Notes under the pieces: model-generated | Database searches by the model: none | Told to the model about the DNA's origin: nothing | The model's input: only the letters and a program-made list of their open reading frames with translations | In this document: positions 47,878-57,251 of the stretch, piece by piece | How positions within the stretch are numbered: position 1 is the stretch's first letter | Layout: each line of letters starts with the position of its first letter | Assembly (NCBI RefSeq): GCF_000168715.1 | Contig: NZ_AASE01000001.1 | Location: forward strand, 1 to 64,000 | Direction: 5' to 3' | DNA from: Chlorobium ferrooxidans DSM 13031 | GTDB lineage: Bacteria > Bacteroidota > Chlorobiia > Chlorobiales > Chlorobiaceae | Length of the DNA: 64,000 bases | Position numbers and translations under genes: made by a program

Positions 47878-47897
47878 ATATTCAGACCAGAGAGACT

Positions 47898-49529
47898 ATG
47901 CTTATAGCCCAGGAACAGGATCACGGCAGTATCAGCCTGCTTGCCGAAGTGAGCAGAACCATCACCAATGAGAATGATATCAACAAGGTGCTGCGGCTTG
48001 TTCTCTTCATCATGTCCGAGCACATGGATATGCTCCGCGGGATGATTACCATTCTTAACCGTGATACGGGCGAAATTGTGATCAATGAATCATTCGGACT
48101 GACAACAGAAGAGAAAGAGCGAGGCCGCTACCGCATTGGCGAAGGCATCATCGGACAGGTTGTCAAAACCGGAAAAACCGTCATTGTACCAAGTATCAAT
48201 AATGAGCCGCTCTTTCTTGATCGTACCCGCTCCCGGACAAAAGCAAAAAAAGAGAGCCTCTGCTTTATCTGTATTCCGATAAAAGCAGGCACGGAAATCA
48301 TAGGAACCCTGAGCGCGGATCGACAGATTGAACAGGAACTGTCTCGCGAAAAATCAAAAAAATCAAAAGCCGGCGAAGAACGCATGGATATGCTGCAGCA
48401 CTATGTTGACCAGCTCTCCATTATTGCATCCATGATCTCGCAGGCGGTCCGGCTGAAGCAGCTTGCTCATGAAGAGAACACAAAAACCACAGCAGTAGTC
48501 ACCGGCAACGGAAAGCTTCCGCTCCCGAAACGGAAAAAGGATGAGATCGAAGAGGAGAGTATTTCGGAAGCCGAACGTCCGGCAAATATCATCGGCAACA
48601 CCAAACCGATCATTGCGCTATTCAAAATGATCGAGAAGATTGCAAAAACCAACGCAACAACCATTGTGCTTGGAGAGAGCGGTGTTGGTAAAGAGCTTGT
48701 AGCAAGTGCCATTCACTTCAAGAGCCGGCGGTCGGAAAAACCGTTTATCAAATTCAACTGTGCCGCTCTGCCGGAGAGCATTGTTGAAAGCGAGCTTTTC
48801 GGACATGAGAAAGGCGCGTTCACCGGAGCATCGGCTACCCGTCACGGCAGGTTCGAGCTCGCGCATACCGGAACAATCTTTCTTGATGAGGTGGGAGAGC
48901 TGAGCCTTCCGATTCAGGCAAAACTTTTGCGAATTATACAGGAGAAGGAGTTTGAGCGGGTAGGCGGATCAAAAACCATCAAGGTTGATGTCCGGGTGAT
49001 AGCCGCAACCAACCGCAATCTTGAAGAGCTGATCCGCAAGGGGCTCTTTCGCGAAGATCTTTACTACCGGCTGAATATCTTCCCGATTACCGTTCCCCCG
49101 CTCAGGGAGCGCAAAACCGATATTCTGCTGCTTGCCGATTATTTTGTGGAGAAATACAATACGGCCAACCATAAAGGGGTAAGGAGAATTTCGACAACTT
49201 CGATCGACATGCTCATGCGCTATCATTGGCCGGGAAACGTCCGGGAACTTGAGAACTGCATTGAACGGGCAGTGATCCTGAGCGAAGACAATGTCATTCA
49301 TGGCTACCATCTTCCCCCGACGCTCCAGACTGCCGAATCCAGCGGAACACCCTATACAGGCTCCCTCCAGCAGAAGCTTGACGCGATTGAAAAAGAGATG
49401 ATCATGGAGGCGCTCAAACGTACCAAGGGAAATATGTCACGTGCGGCCATGCAACTCGGGCTTTCAGACCGGATTATGGGGCTGCGTATAAAAAAATTCG
49501 AAATCGACTACCGGAAATTCCGGATGTAG
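47898..49529 (+). CDS. nifA: Nif-specific sigma-54 activator NifA
   Basis: 543-aa enhancer-binding protein that drives sigma-54 promoters of nif genes. GAF domain (about 1-185), AAA+ domain (about 230-465) with Walker A GESGVGKELVA, the sigma-54 contact loop GAFTGA (about 298-303) and Walker B FLDEVGEL, then a C-terminal Fis-type HTH (about 500-543, TKGNMSRAAMQLGLSDRIMG). The linker has no cysteine cluster, so it lacks the oxygen-sensing Cys motif of rhizobial NifA; control must come through the GAF domain or a partner. The sigma-54 promoter of nifH lies 4 kb downstream. Confidence 0.93.
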   Translation: MLIAQEQDHGSISLLAEVSRTITNENDINKVLRLVLFIMSEHMDMLRGMITILNRDTGEIVINESFGLTTEEKERGRYRIGEGIIGQVVKTGKTVIVPSINNEPLFLDRTRSRTKAKKESLCFICIPIKAGTEIIGTLSADRQIEQELSREKSKKSKAGEERMDMLQHYVDQLSIIASMISQAVRLKQLAHEENTKTTAVVTGNGKLPLPKRKKDEIEEESISEAERPANIIGNTKPIIALFKMIEKIAKTNATTIVLGESGVGKELVASAIHFKSRRSEKPFIKFNCAALPESIVESELFGHEKGAFTGASATRHGRFELAHTGTIFLDEVGELSLPIQAKLLRIIQEKEFERVGGSKTIKVDVRVIAATNRNLEELIRKGLFREDLYYRLNIFPITVPPLRERKTDILLLADYFVEKYNTANHKGVRRISTTSIDMLMRYHWPGNVRELENCIERAVILSEDNVIHGYHLPPTLQTAESSGTPYTGSLQQKLDAIEKEMIMEALKRTKGNMSRAAMQLGLSDRIMGLRIKKFEIDYRKFRM

Positions 49530-49884
49530 CGCTTCCCCCTCATATTCTCCTGAAATACCTCCTGAACGAGTTGGTATCGTGGAATGTATTGCATAATTGC
49601 TCTTTGTGCTATAAATTTCACAGGTAGTGTACAACGATCACCAACGACAGGGCAATCCCGTCTCTATTCTATCGAAGCGACTTGTCGGCAGACAGCAACG
49701 GTATCAAAAGAATTTCCGGCAGAACCGGTTTGGAATCCGGTGATATGTAGGGAATTTCAACGACCACCCGCTATATTCTCAATAGCAGAAACCCTGAAGC
49801 TTTCGCCCCGCCATAAGAGCGGTTTGCGAGTACTGCATCAGCATAAGCAGTATTGAAAAGGTGTTGGAACGTAATAAAGAGACC
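49530..49884. other. Intergenic, no gene seen
   Basis: About 355 bases between nifA and the kinase gene. No gene, tRNA or clear terminator. Confidence 0.4.
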
Positions 49885-51903
49885 ATGAACCCCATTCCGA
49901 AAAACAGCACATCCGGTAATCAACTCACCCTTGAGATGGTTGATTTCAGACCCGAATGGCAATTTGAGGAGCATCAAACGGGTGTGTTCTACAAAAACGG
50001 GGTCATCCCCGGTCAACTCTTTCTCACGCTGCTTGGTGGAGATATTCAGCCTGAAAGTGCCAAAAAAGCACTTGCTGTGCTTGAAAACCTGTTTAAAAGC
50101 GGCGTGATCAGCAACAGTAACTATATCAGAATCGCCGATTACTCAGCCGTTTCACGAGCGCCGATCAGCACAAGAATGATCTATGCCAATGAACTGAACC
50201 GGTTAAACAGTGAATATCATTGCAGACCGGTTATCACCTATATCTGCGGAGCTTCCCTTCTTCTTAAAACAATGCTGCGCCTTTTTGCATCCTATGTAAA
50301 ACAGCAGTTCATTTTTGTGCCGACACTTGCGGATGCCTTTACGCTGATAAACGCCAGAAAGGAGAAGAGCGGTTCAGAAAAATCGCATCAGGTAGGTATT
50401 ACAACAGAGGATATTGAGCACTTTGCAGCCATGTGCGGTCATATCCTCTTTGACGAGTTCTATACTGTTGATGAAAAACAGAATATCGTCTCTCCTGACC
50501 ATCCTCTTCATGAACTTTATACCATTATCTCCCTGCTGAACAATGATCTCAGGGAACTAAAAAAGACAGAAAAGGAACAGAAAGAGAAAATCAATGAATC
50601 CCTTGAAAATGCACGCATACTGAACAAAAAACTCTCCGAGAAGAAGAAGAGTCTGGAGGACAAGGAACAGATCCAGCGCATACTGATTGAAAGCCTGAAA
50701 AAATCCAGAGTAGAAGCTGAAATTGCAAACCGGGCAAAAAGTGAGTTCCTGGCCAATATGTCTCATGAAATCAGAACGCCACTGCATGCCGTAGTCGGAA
50801 TGACAGAGCTGCTGCTCGATACCCCGCTCAACTCCACCCAGCGGCACTATACGGACACCATACAGGCCAGTACAAAACAGCTCCATCAATTGATCAATGA
50901 TATTCTCGATTTCACCAAAATCGAATCGGGACAGCTTGACAAGGTAAAATCGCCGTTTAATCTTCGTGCCCTTTTTACTGAACTCTCCTCCATTTTGACG
51001 GGCAACGCAGAAAAAGCCGGCCTGCAGTTGAGCTTTATCATTCCCGAATCAGTTGCAGGAGATCTGATCGGTTACCCGATCTATCTGAAGCAGGCGCTCA
51101 TCAATCTGATACAGAATGCCATCAAGTTCACCTACAAGGGGGGTATTGTTGTCCAGGTTGCAACCGAATCCGAAACTCCCGGTGAGATCACACTCCGCAT
51201 ATCGGTCAAGGACACAGGGATCGGAATCCCTGATGAGAAAAAAGAGCTGGTGTTCCAGCGGTTTACCCAATTGGACTCTTCGGCAACAAGAAAAGCGGGT
51301 GGAGCGGGACTCGGCCTGGCCATTTCCACACAACTTGTCGAGTTTATGGGAGGCAAGCTGAATCTCAACAGCCGGAAAAATGAAGGCTCCGAGTTCTGGT
51401 TTGTTATCTCTTTTCTGAAACCAGTCGAAAACAATACAATTCAGGAGAGTAAATCCGGCAAAACTCAGCACTCCGCACCTGTTTTGCCAAACCGGAACAC
51501 CTCGACAGCAAACACCCGTATTCTGCTGGTTGAAGACAATATCATCAACCAGCAGGTTGCCGTTGCCATGCTGGACAAGCTCGCTATTCATGCAGATATT
51601 GCAGCAAATGGTATAGAAGCAATTGATGCCCTGAAAACAAAGCCTTATGCACTGGTGATCATGGACCTGCAGATGCCTCTGATGGGGGGAATTGATGCTG
51701 CCAAAAAGATAAGAAACGCCGGCACAGGAGTTATCAATGCCGATATTCCGATTATTGCCATGACCGCAAATGCAACGCAGGAGGACAAAATGAACTGTCA
51801 GAATGCGGGTATGAATGACTTTATCACGAAGCCTTTTGTCATCAAAAACCTTCGTGACATGCTGGAGAAGTGGATCCCGAGTGTTCAGGATATCGCGGAA
51901 TAG
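49885..51903 (+). CDS. Hybrid histidine kinase with novel N-terminal domain
   Basis: 672-aa cytoplasmic hybrid kinase (no membrane segment). Unassigned N-terminal domain (about 15-165) with DYSAVSRAPISTRMIYANEL and CRPVITYICGASLLLKTMLR; coiled coil (about 215-285); HisKA with phospho-acceptor His 294 in MSHEIRTPLHAVVG; HATPase_c (N box NLIQNAIKF, G boxes DTGIGIP and GAGLGLAIS); receiver domain (about 548-660) with Asp in VIMDLQMPLMGG. Between nifA and the nif operon on the same strand. It could relay nitrogen or redox status, but that is inferred from position. The start at 49885 is preferred; a GTG at 49861 is also in frame. Confidence 0.85.
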   Translation: MNPIPKNSTSGNQLTLEMVDFRPEWQFEEHQTGVFYKNGVIPGQLFLTLLGGDIQPESAKKALAVLENLFKSGVISNSNYIRIADYSAVSRAPISTRMIYANELNRLNSEYHCRPVITYICGASLLLKTMLRLFASYVKQQFIFVPTLADAFTLINARKEKSGSEKSHQVGITTEDIEHFAAMCGHILFDEFYTVDEKQNIVSPDHPLHELYTIISLLNNDLRELKKTEKEQKEKINESLENARILNKKLSEKKKSLEDKEQIQRILIESLKKSRVEAEIANRAKSEFLANMSHEIRTPLHAVVGMTELLLDTPLNSTQRHYTDTIQASTKQLHQLINDILDFTKIESGQLDKVKSPFNLRALFTELSSILTGNAEKAGLQLSFIIPESVAGDLIGYPIYLKQALINLIQNAIKFTYKGGIVVQVATESETPGEITLRISVKDTGIGIPDEKKELVFQRFTQLDSSATRKAGGAGLGLAISTQLVEFMGGKLNLNSRKNEGSEFWFVISFLKPVENNTIQESKSGKTQHSAPVLPNRNTSTANTRILLVEDNIINQQVAVAMLDKLAIHADIAANGIEAIDALKTKPYALVIMDLQMPLMGGIDAAKKIRNAGTGVINADIPIIAMTANATQEDKMNCQNAGMNDFITKPFVIKNLRDMLEKWIPSVQDIAE

Positions 51904-51920
51904 ATTTATAAACGAGCCCT

Positions 51921-52880
51921 TTACTTTGGCATTCCGGCAATATGCAGATCAATAATGCCGATCTCCTGCTGACTCAGCCTGAACTCCCCCGCGCCGATTA
52001 TCCCCTCAACCTGGGAGGCATTGCGACCTCCGACTATCGCACCGGTAACCGCCGGGTTTCGCAGGGTCCACGCGATGGCCACCTCTCCCGGCGAAAGTTT
52101 ATGGGGAGCACCGATACGCTTGAGCAGTTCAACCAGTTCGAGATTGGCCGATAGACTTGGCTCCTGAAACTCCTTGTTCTGGCGACGCCAGTCATCCGCT
52201 GAAAAGTTTGCTGCGCGTTCACGGGTCATTGCACCGGTCAGCATACCGGAAAGCATCGGTGAATAGACAATAACTCCGATGTTATGCTCCAGGCAAAACG
52301 GAAGAAGTTCAACTTCAGCGGCGGGTCGAAGCATTGAGTATGGTGGCTGAACTGAAGCTACCGGTGCAATAGCCATAACCCTCTGCAATTGAGCAACTGA
52401 AAAGTTGGAAACACCGATATGGCGAACCAGACCCTCCTCCCTGAGGCGGGCCATCTCCTGCCAACCCGCTTCCAAATCAGACTCCGGATTCGGCCAGTGG
52501 AGCTGGTAAAGGTCAATGGAGTCAACCTGCAACCGTTTCAGGCTCGCTTCACACTCACGCCGTATTGAATCCGGTTTGAGACTATTGGTAATCTGATGCT
52601 GCTCATTCCATACAAAAGAGCATTTGGTGAAAATATACGGTTTGTGCTTCATACCGGCGACAGCCCTGGCAACAAGTTCCTCTGAATGTCCAAGTCCGTA
52701 AACCGCAGCCGTATCAATCCAGTTGACTCCCAGCTCAACCGCATGCTGAATTGCCTCCACGGCATCGCCGTCATCCTGCGCACCCCAGCCATAAGCCCAG
52801 CCTCCGCCCCCTATAGCCCAGCTTCCGAAACCGATGGGAGTAATGCGCATATCCGTATTGCCAAGCTCTCTTTTATGCAT
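51921..52880 (-). CDS. Aldo/keto reductase
   Basis: 319 aa NADPH-dependent oxidoreductase of the AKR fold. Catalytic tetrad: Asp in NWIDTAAVYGLGHSEE (Asp and Tyr about 53-62), Lys in IFTKCSF (about 83), His in LYQLHWPNPES (about 127). C-terminal cofactor motifs TGAIVGGRNASQVEG (about 281-295). The N-terminal HKRELGNTDMRITPIGFGSW is typical of this subfamily. Substrate unknown. ATG at 52880 chosen. Convergent with the kinase gene (17 bases). Confidence 0.92.
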   Translation of the reverse strand: MHKRELGNTDMRITPIGFGSWAIGGGGWAYGWGAQDDGDAVEAIQHAVELGVNWIDTAAVYGLGHSEELVARAVAGMKHKPYIFTKCSFVWNEQHQITNSLKPDSIRRECEASLKRLQVDSIDLYQLHWPNPESDLEAGWQEMARLREEGLVRHIGVSNFSVAQLQRVMAIAPVASVQPPYSMLRPAAEVELLPFCLEHNIGVIVYSPMLSGMLTGAMTRERAANFSADDWRRQNKEFQEPSLSANLELVELLKRIGAPHKLSPGEVAIAWTLRNPAVTGAIVGGRNASQVEGIIGAGEFRLSQQEIGIIDLHIAGMPK

Positions 52881-52919
52881 AATATCATGTATTAAATTTA
52901 ACACCTTAACTATCCCCGG

Positions 52920-53258
52920 TCACTTCCCGCAGCAGGAGCTATCCGACCCATCAGGACCCTGATGGCATCCGCACTCACAATTTTTAACATGCAGTGTACC
53001 AATGTCAAGTCGGGCAATTCTGGCTTTACCGATAACGAGTCTGCCGATAGCCAGTGCTCCGACAGCAAGTGCACCCACAGAAAGCGCTCCCAAAGCAAAG
53101 AGGCCGAAAGTGGTCACAGGTGAGGAGGTGCAAGCGACCGGCTTGAGGGGTTCGGCAGTTTGCGATTGCGAAATGGAACCGGAATCACTGCTGCAAAATT
53201 TTGCGCCTCTCTCTCCTTTCATGCCGGGATCGAGATGACGATGCAAAAAAGATTTCAT
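52920..53258 (-). CDS. Repetitive hydrophobic protein with Cys-rich tail
   Basis: 112 aa from the ATG at 53258. A Ser/Thr stretch is followed by short tandem repeats of the form (A/S)(L/V)G (about 50-85: LFALGALSVGALAVGALAIG, then RLVIGKARIARLDIGTL), like left-handed beta-helix or membrane-associated IG repeats, and then a cysteine-rich end CECGCHQGPDGSDSSCCGK with five Cys. The tail could bind metal. A longer frame starting at 53471 exists but its extra part has no support. Not recognised; unusual combination, 720 bases before nifH on the other strand. Confidence 0.6.
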   Translation of the reverse strand: MKSFLHRHLDPGMKGERGAKFCSSDSGSISQSQTAEPLKPVACTSSPVTTFGLFALGALSVGALAVGALAIGRLVIGKARIARLDIGTLHVKNCECGCHQGPDGSDSSCCGK

Positions 53259-53677
53259 GAGCAACGATAAATTTAATTGCATAACCGCCAGGTAAAAGAG
53301 CACACTATTATCATAACGCCTTTGAAAAGAAAATCCGCTCCCCTTTTTTATAAAAAAATAATTTTCCCGCCATCCACCCATACTCCTCACGGTTTCAGGG
53401 CCGTGATGAACGTACCGGCAATACCTATCCGGAATGCCTATCGTCATAGCGGCAATACAGAATCTTCTCAAGATGCAATAACCTACATTTATGTATTTTT
53501 TTATCTGAAATCAAGCATACGGACTCCGCAACACGCTCACGGCCTGACTCCTCTTTCATCATCACGCTCTGATTGCCGGTTGAGATAAAAATGTTCCTGT
53601 CTCATTAAAAATCAGGACAGTGTAGCCACTGCCATTTCCGGAAAGCACAGGAAAACTACACTTCCCACTGCATTTCA

Positions 53678-53717
53678 TACAATTTTGCAGGTTTTCGGAT
53701 TTTCATACAAAATTGTA
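53678..53717. promoter_or_regulatory. Two near-palindromic TACAA-N2-TTGTA boxes
   Basis: TACAATTTTGCA (53678-53689) and TACAAAATTGTA (53706-53717), both preceded by TTCA, 28 bases apart. They lie about 160-200 bases upstream of the sigma-54 promoter, the normal distance for an enhancer, so they may be the NifA binding sites of this lineage or sites for another regulator. Confidence 0.5.
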
Positions 53718-53872
53718 GGTATTTCCAACCCAGAAAAAGAGCTGCTAACTTATAATTTACAATGCTTTAAAAGAAAATCACCTTCACAGAAAACCCCGAA
53801 ACCCTCTCCCTGTGCGGAGTTATGAGCAACCCTGTTCCCGCGCTTCAACCATTCCGGTAAAAACACGAAGTC

Positions 53873-53887
53873 TGGCACGCATATTGC
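53873..53887 (+). promoter_or_regulatory. Sigma-54 (-24/-12) promoter of the nif operon
   Basis: TGGCAC-N5-TTGC: TGGCAC at 53873-53878 and TTGC at 53884-53887, an exact match to the sigma-54 consensus. It lies 89 bases before the nifH start and agrees with the NifA gene upstream. Confidence 0.93.
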
Positions 53888-53915
53888 TAACTAATATCAT
53901 AACTATTCAGGCTAA

Positions 53916-54800
<885 letters not shown>

Positions 54801-54820
54801 TAAACACGGAGTACACACAC

Positions 54821-55177
54821 ATGTTAATGATCAGAACAATCGTAAGGCCGGAAAAGGTACATCAGGTCATGCAGGGGCTGCTTGAAGCAGGCTTCCCGGC
54901 TGTTACAAAAATCTCGGTTGTCGGACGTGGAAAGCAGCGCGGACTTCGTGTCGGTGATGTTGTCTATGATGAAATCCCCAAAGAGATGCTGATTGTGGTG
55001 GTTCCGGATAATGACAAGGATTTCGTGATCCGGGCCATCATCGAGAATGCAAAGTCAAGCGGTGAAGGAAAATTCGGTGACGGCAAAATCTTTATTTCAA
55101 GTGTCGAAGAGGTCTACACCATCAGCAGCGGTGAAAAAGAGACCGAACCGTTGCTCGCAACAGAAAAGGAGGCCTGA
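54821..55177 (+). CDS. nifI1: Nitrogen regulatory PII-like protein NifI1
   Basis: 118-aa GlnB-family protein. PII fold: MIRTIVRPEKVHQVMQGLLE (about 3-22), VGRGKQRGL (T-loop base, about 36-44), the last strands LIVVVPDNDKDFVIRAIIE and GDGKIFISSVEEVYTI. With NifI2 it forms a complex that binds dinitrogenase and blocks electron transfer when ammonium is present, released by 2-oxoglutarate and ATP; this is known from methanogens and inferred here. Start is 20 bases after nifH; its stop overlaps the nifI2 start by one base. Confidence 0.95.
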   Translation: MLMIRTIVRPEKVHQVMQGLLEAGFPAVTKISVVGRGKQRGLRVGDVVYDEIPKEMLIVVVPDNDKDFVIRAIIENAKSSGEGKFGDGKIFISSVEEVYTISSGEKETEPLLATEKEA

Positions 55178-55554
55178 TGAAAGAGATTATTTCAGTAATC
55201 CGGATCAACAAGGTAAATGAAACCAAAAAGGCGCTTATCGATGCAGGCATCCCGGCATTCACCGCAACCGGAAGGGTTATGGGACGGGGAAAAGGCCAGG
55301 TTCATTTCGACATTCTCAAGGGAGCCGAAGCAGGACATCCGGAGGCAATCGCTCAGCTTGGCGGTGCACCGAGGCTGGTGGCAAAAAGAATTGTGACCAT
55401 CGTCGTTCCTGATGAGTTGTGCAGCATGGCAATTGAGACCATCATCAAGACTAACCAGACCGGCAATCCCGGTGACGGAAAAATCTTTGTGACGCCGATT
55501 GTCGAAACAATAAGAGTCAGAACCGGTGAAGCAGGCGATGAAGCGCTGAATTAA
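55177..55554 (+). CDS. nifI2: Nitrogen regulatory PII-like protein NifI2
   Basis: 125-aa partner of NifI1. PII core KEIISVIRINKVNETKKALI (about 2-21), VMGRGKGQVHF (about 34-44), a T-loop longer than in NifI1 (GAEAGHPEAIAQLGGAPRLV, about 50-69), then RIVTIVVPDELCSMAIETII and NPGDGKIFVTPIVETIRVRT. The insertion in the T-loop is the mark that separates NifI2 from NifI1. Placed between nifI1 and nifD, 37 bases before nifD. Confidence 0.95.
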   Translation: MKEIISVIRINKVNETKKALIDAGIPAFTATGRVMGRGKGQVHFDILKGAEAGHPEAIAQLGGAPRLVAKRIVTIVVPDELCSMAIETIIKTNQTGNPGDGKIFVTPIVETIRVRTGEAGDEALN

Positions 55555-55591
55555 TGCAGAACATTTAACAGGTGTAAAAGGAGAGAGTTAC

Positions 55592-57226
55592 ATGGAGGCG
55601 AACACACATTTTCCGGATCCTTCCCAGGTTAGGGAGGAGCTGATACAAAGATATCCGACCAAGGTCGCAAAAAAGCGGGCAAAGTCGATTATTGTTAACG
55701 ATCCTCAAATAATTCCGGAAGTACAGGCCAACGTCCGTACCGTTCCGGGAATCATCACACAGCGCGGCTGTTCCTATGCCGGTTGTAAAGGTGTGGTACT
55801 CGGACCTACCCGTGATATCGTCAACATCGTTCACGGCCCGATCGGGTGCAGTTTTTATGCATGGATGACCCGCCGTAACCAGACGAGGCCAGAGTCATTG
55901 GAGGATGCCAACTTCATTCCCTACTGTTTTTCAACTGACATGCAGGAGGAGAATATCGTTTTCGGTGGTGAAAAAAAGCTGAAACAGGCTATCCAGGAGG
56001 CTTACGACCTCTTTCACCCGAAATCCATCGCTATTTTTTCAACCTGTCCGGTTGGTCTGATCGGTGATGACGTTCATGCAGCTTCGAGAGAGATGAAGGA
56101 AAAACTCGGCGACTGTAACGTTTTCGGTTTCAGTTGTGAAGGGTACAGGGGCGTCAGCCAGTCTGCCGGCCACCACATAGCCAACAATGGTGTTTTCAAG
56201 CACATGGTTGGACGCGACAACACCCCGAGTGAAGGCAAGTTCAAGCTGAACCTTCTGGGCGAATACAACATTGGCGGTGATGCTTTTGAGATTGAACGCA
56301 TTTTCGAAAAAGCCGGCCTGACCCTGATCTCGTCGTTCAGCGGCAACTCGACGGTGAAGCAGCTTGAAAACTCTCACATGGCTGATCTTAACGTCATCCA
56401 GTGTCACCGCTCTATCAACTATATGGGCGACATGATGGAGACCAAGTATGGAATCCCGTGGATGAAGGTCAGTTTTGTCGGTGCCGAATCATCAGCAAAG
56501 TCATTGAGGAAAATTGCCGAGTACTTTGGTGATGAAGAGCTCAAGGCAAAGGTTGAAGCGGTAATTGCCGAAGAGATGCCGAAGGTAAAGGCGATCATCG
56601 ATGAGATTCTGCCAAGAACAAAGGGAAAGACAGCCATGCTCTTTGTCGGCGGCTCAAGAGCACACCACTACCAGGATCTCTTTACCGAACTTGGCATGAC
56701 AACCGTTGCTGCGGGTTATGAGTTTGCTCACCGTGATGACTATGAAGGCCGCGAGGTGCTGCCAAACATCAAGATCGATGCCGACAGCAAGAATATCGAG
56801 GAGCTGAAGGTGGTAGCTGATCCGGAGCTCTACAACCCGAGAAAAACCGAAGCGGAACTTGAAGCGCTCAAGGAGAAGGGTCTTGAGATCAATGGCTACG
56901 AAGGCATGATGAAGCAGATGACCAAAAAGTCACTGGTTGTTGATGACCTGAGCCACTATGAGTCTGAAAAGCTGATCGAGATCTACAAACCCGATATCTT
57001 CTGCGCAGGTATCAAGGAGAAGTATGTGGTACAGAAGATGGGTGTTCCTTTGAAGCAGCTTCACAGCTACGACTACGGCGGACCATATACAGGCTTTGAG
57101 GGTGCAGTGAACTTCTATAAAGATATCGATCGCATGGTAAACAACCCGGTATGGAAGCTGATCAAGGCTCCATGGGAAAAAGCCGGAAACGGTGCAGCGC
57201 TCGAAGCCACTTACGTTACACAGTAA
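55592..57226 (+). CDS. nifD: Nitrogenase MoFe protein alpha chain
   Basis: 544 aa. P-cluster ligands in RGCSYAGCKG (about 52-61), IVHGPIGCSFYAW (about 79-91) and FSTCPVGLIGDD (about 149-160). FeMo-cofactor ligand Cys in LNVIQCHRSINYM (about 270) and His region KQLHSYDYGGPYTGFEG (about 489-505). An insertion of about 50 residues (KNIEELKVVADPELYN onward, about 395-445) is absent from Azotobacter NifD and known from anaerobe-type (group III-like) nitrogenases. AAAGGAG is 12 bases before the ATG. Confidence 0.98.
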   Translation: MEANTHFPDPSQVREELIQRYPTKVAKKRAKSIIVNDPQIIPEVQANVRTVPGIITQRGCSYAGCKGVVLGPTRDIVNIVHGPIGCSFYAWMTRRNQTRPESLEDANFIPYCFSTDMQEENIVFGGEKKLKQAIQEAYDLFHPKSIAIFSTCPVGLIGDDVHAASREMKEKLGDCNVFGFSCEGYRGVSQSAGHHIANNGVFKHMVGRDNTPSEGKFKLNLLGEYNIGGDAFEIERIFEKAGLTLISSFSGNSTVKQLENSHMADLNVIQCHRSINYMGDMMETKYGIPWMKVSFVGAESSAKSLRKIAEYFGDEELKAKVEAVIAEEMPKVKAIIDEILPRTKGKTAMLFVGGSRAHHYQDLFTELGMTTVAAGYEFAHRDDYEGREVLPNIKIDADSKNIEELKVVADPELYNPRKTEAELEALKEKGLEINGYEGMMKQMTKKSLVVDDLSHYESEKLIEIYKPDIFCAGIKEKYVVQKMGVPLKQLHSYDYGGPYTGFEGAVNFYKDIDRMVNNPVWKLIKAPWEKAGNGAALEATYVTQ

Positions 57227-57251
57227 TCAGGAAAACGGAGATTATTCCATT

